From Epiperipatus broadwayi (Eukaryota > Onychophora > Udeonychophora > Euonychophora > Peripatidae), in NCBI GenBank assembly GCA_028023455.1, contig JAQFVV010006454.1, positions 250,001 through 314,000 of the forward strand: a stretch of 64,000 bases of DNA, read 5' to 3'. Below the pieces are notes generated by a model. That model was given only the letters and a program-made list of their open reading frames with translations, did not search any database and was not told the origin of the DNA. The position numbers and the translations under genes were made by a program. This document shows positions 21,342 to 32,050 of this stretch, piece after piece. How positions within the stretch are numbered: the first letter of the stretch is position 1; every line of letters starts with the position of its first letter.

Positions 21342-22966
21342 AAAGATAGGTTGAATGTCAGTAATGCAGTACATTTAAATATCACTAAGGACATTGAAAA
21401 GAATTTACTGCTTTTAAAAATAAATGACATCTTGTTTTAATGCTACAACTTATACAGATAATATGCTATGACACTATAATATATGTATAGAAAAGATTTT
21501 ATTTAATAAAATATAAGTTAATATTTGACTCTTTCCTTTTCTGCTATGTAAAATAATTCAATCCCACCATTGTGGATTTTGATAATAACTGAGAATATTT
21601 AAGCATTTGATATTTTAAGAGTGTAATAAATAAAGTAAAACTAGTAGTTATAAAGAACACAACTAATAGTTTACTTTTTCAGAATTTAAATAAATAACAT
21701 TTTAAAATATTTCAAAGTGTTAATTAGCTTAAATGATTGATTTACCCTAGGTAGAATTACTTCATTCTATTTGGAGTTGAACAAATAACAATTTTTATAA
21801 TAAAAACCAACATAAAATGCTGACTTCTAAAAACAATCTGGTGAGCATATTAATTAATTATACATTATGTTTTGAGGGGTTGTTAATAACCTGATTTCAT
21901 GGAGGTTTAATTAAAAAGAGGAAGAAAAAGATTTTGAAAAATTCAGCTTGTCAGTTTGCTTGAGATTGGCATACTAATAATAACAATAGCATACCTATAA
22001 AATCAAGTAATAAATATAAATAAATAATTGACCACACCAAAGTTAAAGAAAGTTAGAGCATATAAGATAGGATTAAATTTGAAAAAGTCATTTGACAGCA
22101 ATTTACATTTTACATATTAGAAAGAGACAAAGTTAAACAATATGTTAGGAGAAAAATTGATAGCAGGATTCAAGATTAGTTAGGCTAGCTTTTCTTTTAA
22201 TTTGTAGCATGATAATAATGATTTATCTTGTACAATTCTAAGAATTCATTTTAAAAAGTTCATCTCATGCACAATAGTTCAAGGATCCATGCGAGCTCTT
22301 ATGTGACAGAAAGCGTCTACACAGCATTCCAAAGTTTTCAGATTAGGCTTTTCCTTCATTCTAAGATATAATGATAGTACAGCATCAAGAGATGACTCCA
22401 CAAAGGTCAGGAAGGGTGATTAACTTTCTATTTAATCATCATTTTTAAATTTCAAAGAAACATGGATTATGTTAATAACATAGTTTTCTCAATAGTAGCT
22501 AACATTTTGTGTTTAAAATCAGACCATTTTCTATCCTGCTTAGGTATTTATGAAATGCTTTTATCTTTATATTTCTAGATCAAACTCTAATCTTCAATCT
22601 AACAAAATTTTATATTTTCTTTATTCATAGTTCTTGAAGATGCAATCATTAGATCATGTTCAAAAAATATATACAAATCATTTCCAGATTGGAAACAAAT
22701 TTGACAAAAATGTTTAGAACAAAAGTACAATCCATTAGTCCTATTCCCCATTTTATTTTCAGTAAAAATTTTAATTAAAAATTTCTTCCCCAGATTAAAA
22801 CAATATTATACCCCCCCTTAATTATTTTTGGACAATTGATGGTTGCATTTTCCATCTTGAATTTTACAAAAATATACAGTTTAATTTAAAATAATAATTT
22901 AAAAATAAATAGTTTTTATAAACATATAATAAAATATTTATAAAATTAATATTTTGTTAGGATGTT
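21342..22966. other. Anonymous AT-rich DNA
   Basis: No gene seen. A less AT-rich patch at 22270-22430 has no recognisable frame. Confidence 0.45.
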
Positions 22967-23007
22967 TGCTCCTGTAGTATATATATATATATATATATAC
23001 TACAGGA

Positions 23008-23081
<74 letters not shown>
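22967..23081. repeat. AT-cored palindrome followed by (AT)n(GT)n
   Basis: TGCTCCTGTAGTAT, (AT)n and ATACTACAGGAGCA form a perfect palindrome at 22967-23010. It is followed directly by a second (AT)n and then a (GT)n tract of about 17 units. Confidence 0.93.
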
Positions 23082-23084
<3 letters not shown>

Positions 23085-24140
23085 TGTCTGTGTGTTAAAT
23101 ATACACATACATAGAGGAGTGGAATGAGACACAGGGATTGAATATTGGATAGTAGTTGGTGCGTGGATAAAACCATGAAGCTCAATCTTGGGCTAAGATT
23201 TACTGCTTCAATATCCTACATTCAATAATTCATTAGTGTATATTTAATGAGATTCTATTCTTTAAATTGTAATTGGTGAATGCTACTCGGGATTCTTTAA
23301 ATACTATAATCTGACTAAAGCTATTTTTTATGTTTATACATTTGCATTTAAAATATTGTAGAGTTTATTCCAGAGTTTTATACATATATGTATGTTTGAA
23401 TTATAATATCCATATGTATCTACTACAAAAAGGGATATGTCTGATTATTTAAATAAAAGATATTTTAATAAAAAATGAAATATTTTTTACATATTTATAA
23501 TCTAAATACTAGCTTCATTTACCAGTTTATTAAAATTACATTTTAAAGATAAGACTGATAATTTACCTGTATAGTGTCCATCTATGATTATTTCTATTTC
23601 AAAATAATATTATCAAAGCTATGTATTTTAAAGCTATTATATATTTACTGGTTTGTAAAAACTAATAGATTTCATGTAATTATATATATGAGAATGTTAT
23701 AATATTTAGAAAATGCATTCATAGATTTATATATAAATTAACTATTCAAACAAAGTTTGGACAAACAGTAAATCAAATCTTCAGTAATATACATTCATCA
23801 TTTTTGACATCACCATAGCAATTGATTTACTGCATGCAACAATGTTTATTATTTCACTGTCTTGTGATTTATTGCCAATAAAAAGTTATTGAGAGTGGAA
23901 CTCAAGGTCAATGGATAATAGCTATAGTTCTATCACTTCCCATGTTTAAATTGTGATAAATGTTTATCCAATAAACCTTTTGTTTTTTTTCTTATTTTTC
24001 TACTGCTGTTTATATTTTCCTATTTTTTCTTTAGTTTTTTTTTCTCATATTCTTCTTTATCTTTTTATCATTTTTCTTTCCTTCTTTCTCTTCTATTTTT
24101 GATTCAATTACTACTACTATTTTTTTTCTTTTTCTTCTTC
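23082..24140. other. Anonymous AT-rich DNA
   Basis: No gene seen. A pyrimidine-rich run from about 23980 leads into the trinucleotide tract that follows. Confidence 0.5.
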
Positions 24141-24423
<283 letters not shown>

Positions 24424-26035
24424 GAGCTTTGAGAACACATCTCAGGATATAAATACCAAACTCATGACAGGTAAGATTGTAAAGTAATAATGTTTTCACA
24501 CAATATTCAGGGCTTAAATATTATATGCTAGTGACATCATTATTTTATGCATTAAAATAATCTGGTCTAACTTGAATGTTGAATGCTTAGTCATTTCATT
24601 GAAATATGAGCTGTGGACTTGCAACCAGTTTGTGTAAAATGTTGTAAACCATAAAACAATTATTTTGAAGAAAGATATTGGCTGATTACTTTAGCATTTC
24701 TGACCCCTTTAATGGTAATTTTTGAAACTTTGTTTGAAATTATGTTAATTTGAATTTGTTAATTTATATATTATTTTCATTTATCATTATAAACTGTTTA
24801 GATTATATATATATACCAAAATGCATTTAAAATGCATAATTATTAAGAAAATGTTTTTTTTTTGTTTGTTATTTAAATTGAGATGTTTTTATATTTAATA
24901 ACTGTTGCCGTTAACACTGATAAGGTTCAAATTTAAAAAAAATAAAACAAAACATAAATTCTTATAATCTATAACATTTTTTTAATTTTTGCAATATAGT
25001 CTTTAGGTCATGAAAATAATGTTTATTTTTTTTATTTACGAGATCAAACAATTTTTGGGAGCATAAAATAAAAAAGCACTTATTTATTCTCATCATCGTT
25101 TATTTTTATTACGGGTTAATTTCCAATAATAATTAACATAATTTATGTTGAATATTCACCAAAAAAAACTATATAATATTCAACAAAAATTGTACGTAAT
25201 ATTTAACAATTAAAAGAGAAAGGTAAAATCGTGAGGGAAAAAAGCGAAATAAAAAATAATTATTATTATAATACTTTAGTTGCATTCAAAATTGATAAAG
25301 ATGTTAATTGCTTTTTTTTAATTAATACTTTATTTACATATTTTCTAAACACTGAATATTAAGAGCTTACACATGTCACATTATATATTTTCAAAGCTTA
25401 ACTTTATATTCATTAAGCTGATGACATTAAACCTGTTGCACGGATTTTTAAATGATTTTTTTTTTCCACTGATGCTAAATGTGACTGTCAGTCTCCAGGC
25501 ATCTGCTTGATGACTTTCTCACAAACTGTCTTGTTCGAGTTGTCTCATCAGCTAACAAGGCGGGGAAATTTTGGAGCACTAAAAGTAGCACTTAACCATA
25601 TATAGTGAGAAAACTTACTGACAGCTGGAACATTTAAACCTTCAAGACTAAGTTATTTTTTCTTAATCATGACTGTCAGGTTTGTTTATCCTTTTAAAAT
25701 TCTAATAGCCAAAGTTAAGATTTTTTAAAAGAACTCGTTTCTTTAACAAAATTCAAATAAAAACAAAAACGTTTGAGATAGACTATTTTGTTTTTCACTC
25801 GCACATACTTAAAAATATACAGTTAAATTGTATATTTTATTCTAAAGTTTTGTATAACTAAAAAAAAAAAAAAAACTATTTATATTGCGTATATTTTTGT
25901 AAATAAAACTAATTGCCTGCTGAATTACAATGTGTGGCTTTTATAAACAAATTACATACTTACATATAAACGTACGTTCATTACTTCCAATAAACAAAAC
26001 CTTTATACACATTTAAAGAAATTTATGTTATTTAT
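24424..26035. other. Anonymous AT-rich DNA
   Basis: No gene seen. A less AT-rich patch at about 25470-25650 (around ACAAGGCGGGGAAATTTTGG) has no open frame that I recognise. Confidence 0.45.
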
Positions 26036-26140
26036 TAGTCATTTTCAGTTCTCATTCTAATTAATCATACTAGTCATCTTCAGTTCCCTTCCTAATTAAT
26101 CCTACTAGTCATCTTCAGTTCTCTTTCTAATTAATTTTAT
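26036..26140. repeat. Minisatellite, three 35-bp units
   Basis: Units begin with TAGTCAT at 26036, 26071 and 26106 and share CTTCAGTTC and CTAATTAAT. Units 2 and 3 differ at only a few positions. Confidence 0.85.
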
Positions 26141-26457
26141 TACGTGTACGTGATAGAATGTATTGCCTGAAAATGAAGTACTCGCGTAAATATACTTTGC
26201 TCTTTAAAATGTAATGAAAATTAAGCAGGATTTCAATTATAAATATATCTTAGTAAAGACTTTATTGTCACATATAAAAAATATTTGGTCATTATTACTA
26301 ACAGTTTATTGCCGTTTGCATTTAATCTCTAAAATGAAATCGGCGTCTTTGTGCATATAAATATATTAGATTCTATAATATTTTAAAGGTAACAGATCTC
26401 TTAAGCAGAGACTAATAATGGCAATGATAACATCATGTTAAAACTTGATTTATTACA

Positions 26458-26483
26458 TATATTATATATATATATATATATGT
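26458..26483. repeat. Short (AT)n(GT)n tract
   Basis: AT dinucleotides followed by about four GT units. Confidence 0.85.
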
Positions 26484-26518
26484 GTGTGTGTATGTAATAT
26501 ATTTATATGTAACATGGG

Positions 26519-27640
26519 GAATTACCAATAGCTCTAACGAACTTTCGTCTATAAGTGCCACAAAAGAAAGCATTTTAAAATCTCTATCAATAAAAATCCC
26601 TATTCTTAGACCTGTTTCAAGCTTTTGACTAACCTCAGTGAGGTGCTAGGACATTCAGATCCTAGATTTAAAGATACCAACTCAAAGCCAGCACTTATCT
26701 AATGTGTAACTATTAAGTAAAAAATCTAAAATTTTCTGACATGTAAATGTCTTTAAATCTAGCTATTTAACTTAAATATCCATAGGTGTCTGAAAACATC
26801 TCAGCCTCACCATATCTTAATAGCCTCAGCAATATAACATCACCAGAGCTCCAATAGCAAAATTAAAGTAATTGAAAAAACAAGACATATATCATGCTTG
26901 TATCAGGGAGTGTACCAATAGTTCTAACAAGCCTTCATCGATAAGTTTTGCAAGAGAAAGCATTTAAAAATATTTATCTAGAATTATCCCTAGCCACAGA
27001 AATTTTTTGAGCTTTTGGATTACCTCAGTGAGGCATTGGGGCATTCAGACACTAGATCTAAAAATACTAACTTAAAACCATCACTTATCTAATACATAAC
27101 TATTAAGTAGATAAATATTTTTTTTAAATCCTTTCCCTTGTGACACTTATTGATGAAAGCTTTTTATACCTATAGGTATGCTCCTTATATTACATATATG
27201 TAATACAAGCTTAAAACAAGTCACACAATATATGACATGCTTTTTTTATTATTGTAAATGCTTTTGGGCTTTGGTAATGTTAGATTGTTATGGCTATTAG
27301 CATATGATGAGGCTGAAGTGTATTCAGATCAGTATAGTTATTTCAGTTAAATGACTGGATTTAAAGACATTTACATGTCTGAAAATTTCAGATGTTCTAC
27401 TTAATAGTTACATGTTAGATAAGTGCTGGCTTTGAGTAGGCATTTTGGATCTAATGTCTGAATGTCCAAGCATAGTGATCCAAAGGTTGATACCAGTCTG
27501 GTAGGGATTATTCTAGGTAGAGATTTTTAAATGTTTCTCTTGTGGTACTTATTGATGAAAGCTTGTTAGAGCTATTGGTACACTCCTTATATTACATATA
27601 TGTAATATAAGCTCAAAACTACTCATGATATATGACTTGA
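26519..27640. repeat. Nested foldback cluster
   Basis: Two direct units (26519-26765 and about 26906-27115) share ACCAATAG(C/T)TCTAAC, CTCAGTGAGG and CACTTATCTAA. Inverted versions follow: a short one at about 27120-27260 and a longer one at about 27275-27600, where TTAGATAAGTGCTGGCTTTG and AGAGCTATTGGTA are reverse complements of the direct units. No coding frame was seen. The layout is that of a composite foldback or MITE cluster formed by insertion or rearrangement within one family. Confidence 0.75.
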
Positions 27641-27694
27641 TTTTTCAATTACCATAATATATAATATTTTTTCAATTACCATAATATATAATAT
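27641..27694. repeat. Short tandem duplication (27-bp period)
   Basis: Two head-to-tail copies of a unit containing TTTTTCAATTACCATAATAT. Confidence 0.85.
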
Positions 27695-27714
27695 TTTCAT
27701 GGATAAATGAATGT

Positions 27715-28035
27715 AGAGTATTATTTCTGACAGTCTCCATGTAATAAAATATAAAAGCTTAATAACTGACATTTCTGTTCATTAGCAAATACTTTACTCA
27801 GAGCTGCTTTTTTTTCAAATCATAAAAATGTGTGTGGTAATATTTTAAATAGTTATTTCTTTATTGTTATTTTCTTCTCATTCTTAAATTCTATTGATTG
27901 AAAAGTTTTAAAAAATATGTTATCTTCCAATAATTTTTTTCAAATATTGTTAATTTTCTTTAATCCACACTTTTCATTTATGATCTTAGGCCTATTAAAA
28001 ACATTCTTAGCTTCCCTTTTGTCCTTTAATATTTT
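27715..28035 (-). mobile_element. Old Penelope-like element 3' fragment
   Basis: Read on the minus strand, this matches the 3' end of the element at 29927-32050 with many substitutions. Shared blocks include the region around AAATTCTATTGATTGAAAAG (PLE: AAATTCTATTGGTTGAGAAG) and CACTTTTCATTTATGATCTTA (about 27966). It covers the C-terminal codons of the RT/endonuclease frame, the stop region and the ribozyme region. The ribozyme core survives as CTGAGTA and GAAATGTC (27765-27804), so it is no longer canonical. This is an older insertion of the same lineage, about 2 kb from the younger copy. Confidence 0.75.
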
Positions 28036-28659
28036 GTGTTATCCCCTAGAAAATATTTAAAATATATTTTTAACATTTCATTTATTCTTAAATTTTTATT
28101 GTCTAATGTATATCAATAATTTATATTTGATTTATTAAAAATATAAGTTTACAAGTAAAAGTATTCTTTAAATTTTCAACTTTGAAAATATAGAAAATAA
28201 AATATCATAATCAGAACATTAGTTTTCTTTGTATAATTGTTGCACTGCAAATAAAATAATAAATAAAAGAAAATGTATAATTTGCACCTCATTGCTATCA
28301 TCTGAACAAATTATTATAAAGTCATCATAAAACAATAATATTGTGTAAAATTTAAAATTAACTTTATAATTGCAAACAAAGTCTTATAATAGTGTTTACA
28401 AAGGAAGGCTGATCAACTTTAATTACTTGCATTATAATGCTTTGATTGATTACTTTCAAATATGGAAATATAATGCAAAAATATTCCTAACTATTTAAAA
28501 TAAAGTATGGAATGGATAATATTTCTGAAATAGTACATAAAAAAGAAATTGCAAATATCATCTTAGGCATTCATGAAATCAAGAATCTAATAGTCAGTAG
28601 CCTTGAAAGCATATTTGTATTTTTTCCCTATATAAAACTGATGTGATCAGGTTTTTTTA

Positions 28660-29480
28660 AATGTATAACACAATATATATAAAATCTTATCAGATGCAGT
28701 GAAAATCATACAGTGAGATGTATGCAAGCTAATCATCAATAAATGTAAATGTAGATTTGATGCACCAAAATGTAGCTTTTCATTCCATATAACCATTTAC
28801 TGATGTACTAACAGAGTGTGATTTATGCATACTAATGTAATTGCATGCTATTCTGAAATCACTTTAAGTAATTAGAGGTAAATGATAAGCCTAATATCTA
28901 ATAACTTCTAAATATCAAATTAATATTCTGTTAATATATAAATATAACTTTTTGATAGCTCTTATATAGATGAAATTTAAGCAGTAGCATGAAAACCCTC
29001 AGTGTGATATATGCAAACTAACTATCAATAAACATAAATATAGACTGGATCCACCTATATTTATCTTTTGATAATATATAAGTATACTATATACAGATAT
29101 ACTAACTTGCAGAACATGATTTACATATATTAAGATAATTTCATAACAACTCTATACTATTGTGAAATTACTGTAAGTAATAAGAGGTAAAACAGCTGAA
29201 CATCATATTTTGATACTTTGTATACAAACAAAATTTGAGAGAAAACAGGAATAACCCCAGTGATTTAAATGTAAACTAACTATCAATAAACACAAATATA
29301 GAATAGACACATCTATATTTAGATTTTGATCATATTTACTGATATAAATACATGCAGGGATTGTAATTTATGTATACTAATGTAATTTCAGTAGCCCGAT
29401 AAGCTACTCTGAAATTATTATAAGTAATTAGAGGGAAAGGCTAAGTCTTATATCTGATAATCTCTAAATATCATGTTAAA
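28660..29480. repeat. Tandem array of about 260-285-bp units
   Basis: Three imperfect head-to-tail units are anchored by TATGCAAGCTAATCATCAATAA (about 28722), TATGCAAACTAACTATCAATAA and TGTAAACTAACTATCAATAA, each followed by a CTAATGTAATT-like block and then a GTAATTAGAGG-like block. Divergence between units is high. No coding frame was seen. Confidence 0.7.
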
Positions 29481-29489
29481 CTAAATATA

Positions 29490-29790
29490 GGTAGGTCTAT
29501 TCTATATTAGTCTTTACTGATGGAGAATTTATATATAGCATTTTGGGGAGTTTTTAGTGATTCTTCTCAAATTTCATCTAAATTCAGGCTACAAAATGTT
29601 TCATTTAAATCTTCTTGAATGAAAATTAATTTAGTTTACATAAATCACACTCTACTATTAGTTCTTATATACAATTCAAAGCTAAATATAAGTAAGACCA
29701 TTCTATATTTACTTTTACTGGTGGTTACTTTACATATCTGGTGATTTTCAGAGCTTTTTTCAAATTTCGTCTATAATTGGACTATCAAAA
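29490..29790. repeat. Two diverged direct units, about 186-bp period
   Basis: CTAAATATAGGTAGGTCTAT at about 29490 and CTAAATATAAGTAAGACCAT at about 29681 head two units that both run on to a CAAATTTC(A/G)TCTA block. They sit between the tandem array and the (AT)n tract flanking the Penelope-like element. Confidence 0.6.
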
Positions 29791-29804
29791 ACTTACATTT
29801 AAAT

Positions 29805-29906
<102 letters not shown>

Positions 29907-29981
29907 CAATGTTTTCACGATAAAAGATGTCATATTATTATTACTATTTGCGGGATATTCCGTGTAGTGAAAAAGCTAAAT

Positions 29982-30021
29982 GCTGACGTTTCAGTACAAT
30001 ATCAAGTACCTTCCTCAGAGC
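29982..30021 (-). ncRNA. Hammerhead-ribozyme-like motif, left arm
   Basis: The minus strand reads GCT, CTGAGGA, a stem-loop (GGTAC, loop, GTACT), GAAA, CGTC, AGC. CTGAGGA fits the CUGANGA core and GAAA the second core strand. GCT and AGC make a 3-bp helix I, and AC/GU of GAAACGUC gives the minimal 2-bp helix III known for ribozymes of Penelope-like elements. Identical in sequence to the plus-strand motif at 31956-31995. Confidence 0.75.
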
Positions 30022-30380
30022 ATCCTCTTTCTCAAATCATAAGAATGCATGTGAGATTTAAAATCATTTTTATCGTTTTCTTTCTCCTCATATTTAAATT
30101 CTATTGGTTGAGAAGTTTTAAAATTTATTTTCTCTTCCAATAGTTTCTTCCAAATGTTGTTAATCTTCTTTAACTCACACCTTTCATTTATGCTCTTGGG
30201 CCTTTTAAAAATCTCTATAGCTTCTCTTAGCAATCTCTGGTCATATTGTTCAATTTTTGCTAAAATATTTGTTTTTTCAAAATTGATATCATGATTTGTT
30301 AATTTAATATGAGAATAAATAGCTGATGAATTGGATTTTTCTCTCACTGCCAGAATGTGTTCTTCCTTTCTAATATTTAT
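30015..30380 (-). pseudogene. C-terminal fragment of PLE RT/endonuclease in left arm
   Basis: The minus-strand frame repeats the last roughly 120 codons of the element protein, including the distal part of the GIY-YIG domain (EEHILAVREKS, then LLREAIEIF) and the basic C-terminus, and stops at the same TGA. Differences from the plus-strand copy are Thr to Asn near SSAIYSHIK and Thr to Met two residues before the end. It lacks the RT and the GIY and YIG motifs, so it is not functional alone. It exists only because the 3' end was duplicated in inverse orientation. Confidence 0.9.
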
Positions 30381-31962
30381 GACTTATCTTGAAAAGAAAA
30401 TGAAAGCATTAATTTATTCTACTGATCTAGATTTAGAAACAAAGATACAGCTTACTCCGAGGGAAAAATCTTCTTTTTATCCAAAATTATATGGTTTACC
30501 AAAAGTTCACAAGCCAGATATTCCATTGAGACCGATTGTAAGTGCAGTTGGTTCACCTACACAGACACTAGCTCGTTTTTTGACTTCTTTTTTACAGCCG
30601 CATTTAACAACGATGTCATCATATGTTAAAGATGCTAATCATTTTCTTGAGCTTATCCAGGATATTAAATTGACTAAGAATGATATTTTGGTAAGTTTTG
30701 ACATTGTTTCACTTTTTACTAGTGTACCTGTAAATGAAGCGATTCAAGTTTTAAAAAATATTCAGTTGCCTAATTTTGCTGTGGTTTTGATTGAACACTG
30801 CTTATCGAATACATTTTTTGTTTTTGATGGGCAGATGTATAAACAAACATCAGGTCTAGCTATGGGTTCACCAATTTCTCCAGCATTAGCTTCTATTTTT
30901 ATGGAGGATTTGGAAAATAAAATTTTGACTTTAGCAGTTAAAAAACCATCTATATGGCTGAGGTATGTTGATGATATCTTTGTTATTTGGCCTCATGGTA
31001 AGCATGATCTTGATGACTTTTTTAAATTTTTAAACTCTCTTCACAACAATATTAAATTTACCATGGAAATAGAAAATAATAATCAATTACCTTTTTTAGA
31101 TGTTTTGATTGAAAGAAGGGAAGATGGTTCTTTATCCCATGGTATATATAAAAAACCAACACACACTGGGAGATATCTGCATTTTTCCTCTCATCACCAT
31201 CCTGCACAACTATTTTCAGTGGCAAAGACATTATTGGATAGAACAAAGAGACTTTCTGATGATAGCCATTTTCACCGGGACCTTTTTGCTACTAATAAAA
31301 TGCTTCTTCATAATGGTTTTAATTACAAAATTATTAATAGGGCTTATACATATCAAAAGAAAAAAGATTTTGATACATCAAAAATTAAGACAATTTTGCC
31401 ATATATTAAAGGAGTAACTGATAGAATTGGTAACATTTTAAAGAATAATAATATTCACACAATTTACACTACTTATAAAAAAATTAGTGAAATATTTCCT
31501 CTTCCTAAAGATAAAATTGCTTTGGAGTGTCATGGTGTGTATGAAATTCCATGTAGGGTCTGTCCACATACATATATAGGACAGACTAATCGTAGAATAA
31601 ATATTAGAAAGGAAGAACACATTCTGGCAGTGAGAGAAAAATCCACTTCATCAGCTATTTATTCTCATATTAAATTAACAAATCATGATATCAATTTTGA
31701 AAAAACAAATATTTTAGCAAAAATTGAACAATATGACCAGAGATTGCTAAGAGAAGCTATAGAGATTTTTAAAAGGCCCAAGAGCATAAATGAAAGGTGT
31801 GAGTTAAAGAAGATTAACAACATTTGGAAGAAACTATTGGAAGAGAAAATAAATTTTAAAACTTCTCAACCAATAGAATTTAAATATGAGGAGAAAGAAA
31901 ACGATAAAAACGATTTTAAATCTCACATGCATTCTTATGATTTGAGAAAGAGGACGCTCTGA
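30379..31962 (+). CDS. Penelope-like reverse transcriptase with GIY-YIG endonuclease
   Basis: This open frame encodes the retrotransposition enzyme of a Penelope-like element and is the only long intact frame in the window. I start it at ATG 30379, at the junction with the inverted arm; upstream codons in the same frame (from 30331) read antisense arm sequence. About 527 residues remain, whereas complete proteins of this family usually exceed 750, so the N-terminal region and first RT motifs are missing. Residue numbers count from 30331. LPKVHKP (about 56-62) is a hallmark early RT motif. VSFDIVSLFT (121-130) holds catalytic Asp124, GLAMGSPISP lies at 175-184, and RYVDD (211-215) holds the catalytic Asp pair. 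LPFLDVLI (253-260) and YKKPTHTGRY (273-282) complete the RT. The endonuclease follows: GVYEIPC (402-408) and TYIGQT (414-419) are the GIY and YIG strands, then Arg421, EEH (428-430), and Glu475 in LLREAIEI as the likely metal ligand. Cys408 and Cys411 fit the CxxC of the family's zinc motif. The frame stops at TGA 31960-31962 inside the ribozyme core. Without its N-terminus the product is probably inactive alone. Confidence 0.95.
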   Translation: MTYLEKKMKALIYSTDLDLETKIQLTPREKSSFYPKLYGLPKVHKPDIPLRPIVSAVGSPTQTLARFLTSFLQPHLTTMSSYVKDANHFLELIQDIKLTKNDILVSFDIVSLFTSVPVNEAIQVLKNIQLPNFAVVLIEHCLSNTFFVFDGQMYKQTSGLAMGSPISPALASIFMEDLENKILTLAVKKPSIWLRYVDDIFVIWPHGKHDLDDFFKFLNSLHNNIKFTMEIENNNQLPFLDVLIERREDGSLSHGIYKKPTHTGRYLHFSSHHHPAQLFSVAKTLLDRTKRLSDDSHFHRDLFATNKMLLHNGFNYKIINRAYTYQKKKDFDTSKIKTILPYIKGVTDRIGNILKNNNIHTIYTTYKKISEIFPLPKDKIALECHGVYEIPCRVCPHTYIGQTNRRINIRKEEHILAVREKSTSSAIYSHIKLTNHDINFEKTNILAKIEQYDQRLLREAIEIFKRPKSINERCELKKINNIWKKLLEEKINFKTSQPIEFKYEEKENDKNDFKSHMHSYDLRKRTL

Positions 31963-32050
31963 GGAAGGTACTTGATATTGTACTGAAACGTCAGCATTTA
32001 GCTTTTTCACTACACGGAATATCCCGCAAATAGTAATAATAATATGACAT
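31597..32050 (+). repeat. 3' terminal repeat of the PLE (right arm)
   Basis: Right partner of the 454-base inverted pair. It covers the endonuclease C-terminus, the stop codon, the ribozyme motif and about 55 noncoding bases that end in ATATGACAT and run into an AT tract. Confidence 0.93.
31956..31995 (+). ncRNA. Hammerhead-ribozyme-like motif, right arm
   Basis: Helix I is GCT (31956-31958) with AGC (31993-31995). The core strand CTGAGGA lies at 31959-31965. Helix II is GGTAC (31967-31971) with GTACT (31980-31984), including one G-U pair, with an unpaired A at 31966 and an 8-base loop. The second core strand is GAAA (31985-31988). Helix III is AC/GT, directly closed, and predicted cleavage follows C31992. 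The 2-bp helix III without a loop is the reduced form described for Penelope-like elements, which is thought to work best in dimeric transcripts. The TGA stop of the protein lies within CTGAGGA. Activity is inferred, not shown. Confidence 0.78.

Larger units (their letters stand above)
29927..30380 (-). repeat. Inverted copy of the PLE 3' end (left arm)
   Basis: Reverse complement of 31597-32050. The match starts at ATGTCATATTATT (29927) and stops abruptly after CTAATATTTAT (30380), where the unique RT segment begins. It contains the end of the RT/endonuclease frame, the ribozyme motif and the terminal noncoding part. Confidence 0.95.
29927..32050 (+). mobile_element. Penelope-like element, 5'-truncated, inverted-repeat flanked
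   Basis: The element has three parts. A 454-base segment (29927-30380) is in inverse orientation. A unique segment (30381-31596) encodes most of the RT. The 3' part (31597-32050) is the near-perfect inverse of the first. By eye the two 454-base arms differ at only three sites, two of them CpG-to-TpG changes, which indicates a recent single insertion. Penelope-like elements are known to carry terminal repeats in direct or inverted orientation and partial inverted copies ahead of a 5'-truncated copy; this one fits that pattern. Both sides are AT dinucleotide sequence: the left tract ends at 29903, and the right arm runs directly into TATATATATATG. The family is recognised from the YGLPKVHKP and YVDD motifs and the GIY-YIG endonuclease. 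Confidence 0.93.

Noticed and set aside
28660-29790. CRISPR-like array
   Set aside because: Units are about 260-285 bp, diverged and directly adjacent, and the genome is eukaryotic; this is an ordinary tandem repeat.
30331-30378. Upstream ATG extending the Penelope-like protein by 16 residues
   Set aside because: Those codons read the antisense strand of the inverted 3' arm, so they are not original protein sequence.
31058-31417. Frames on both strands inside the Penelope-like coding region
   Set aside because: Shadow frames of the RT/endonuclease gene.
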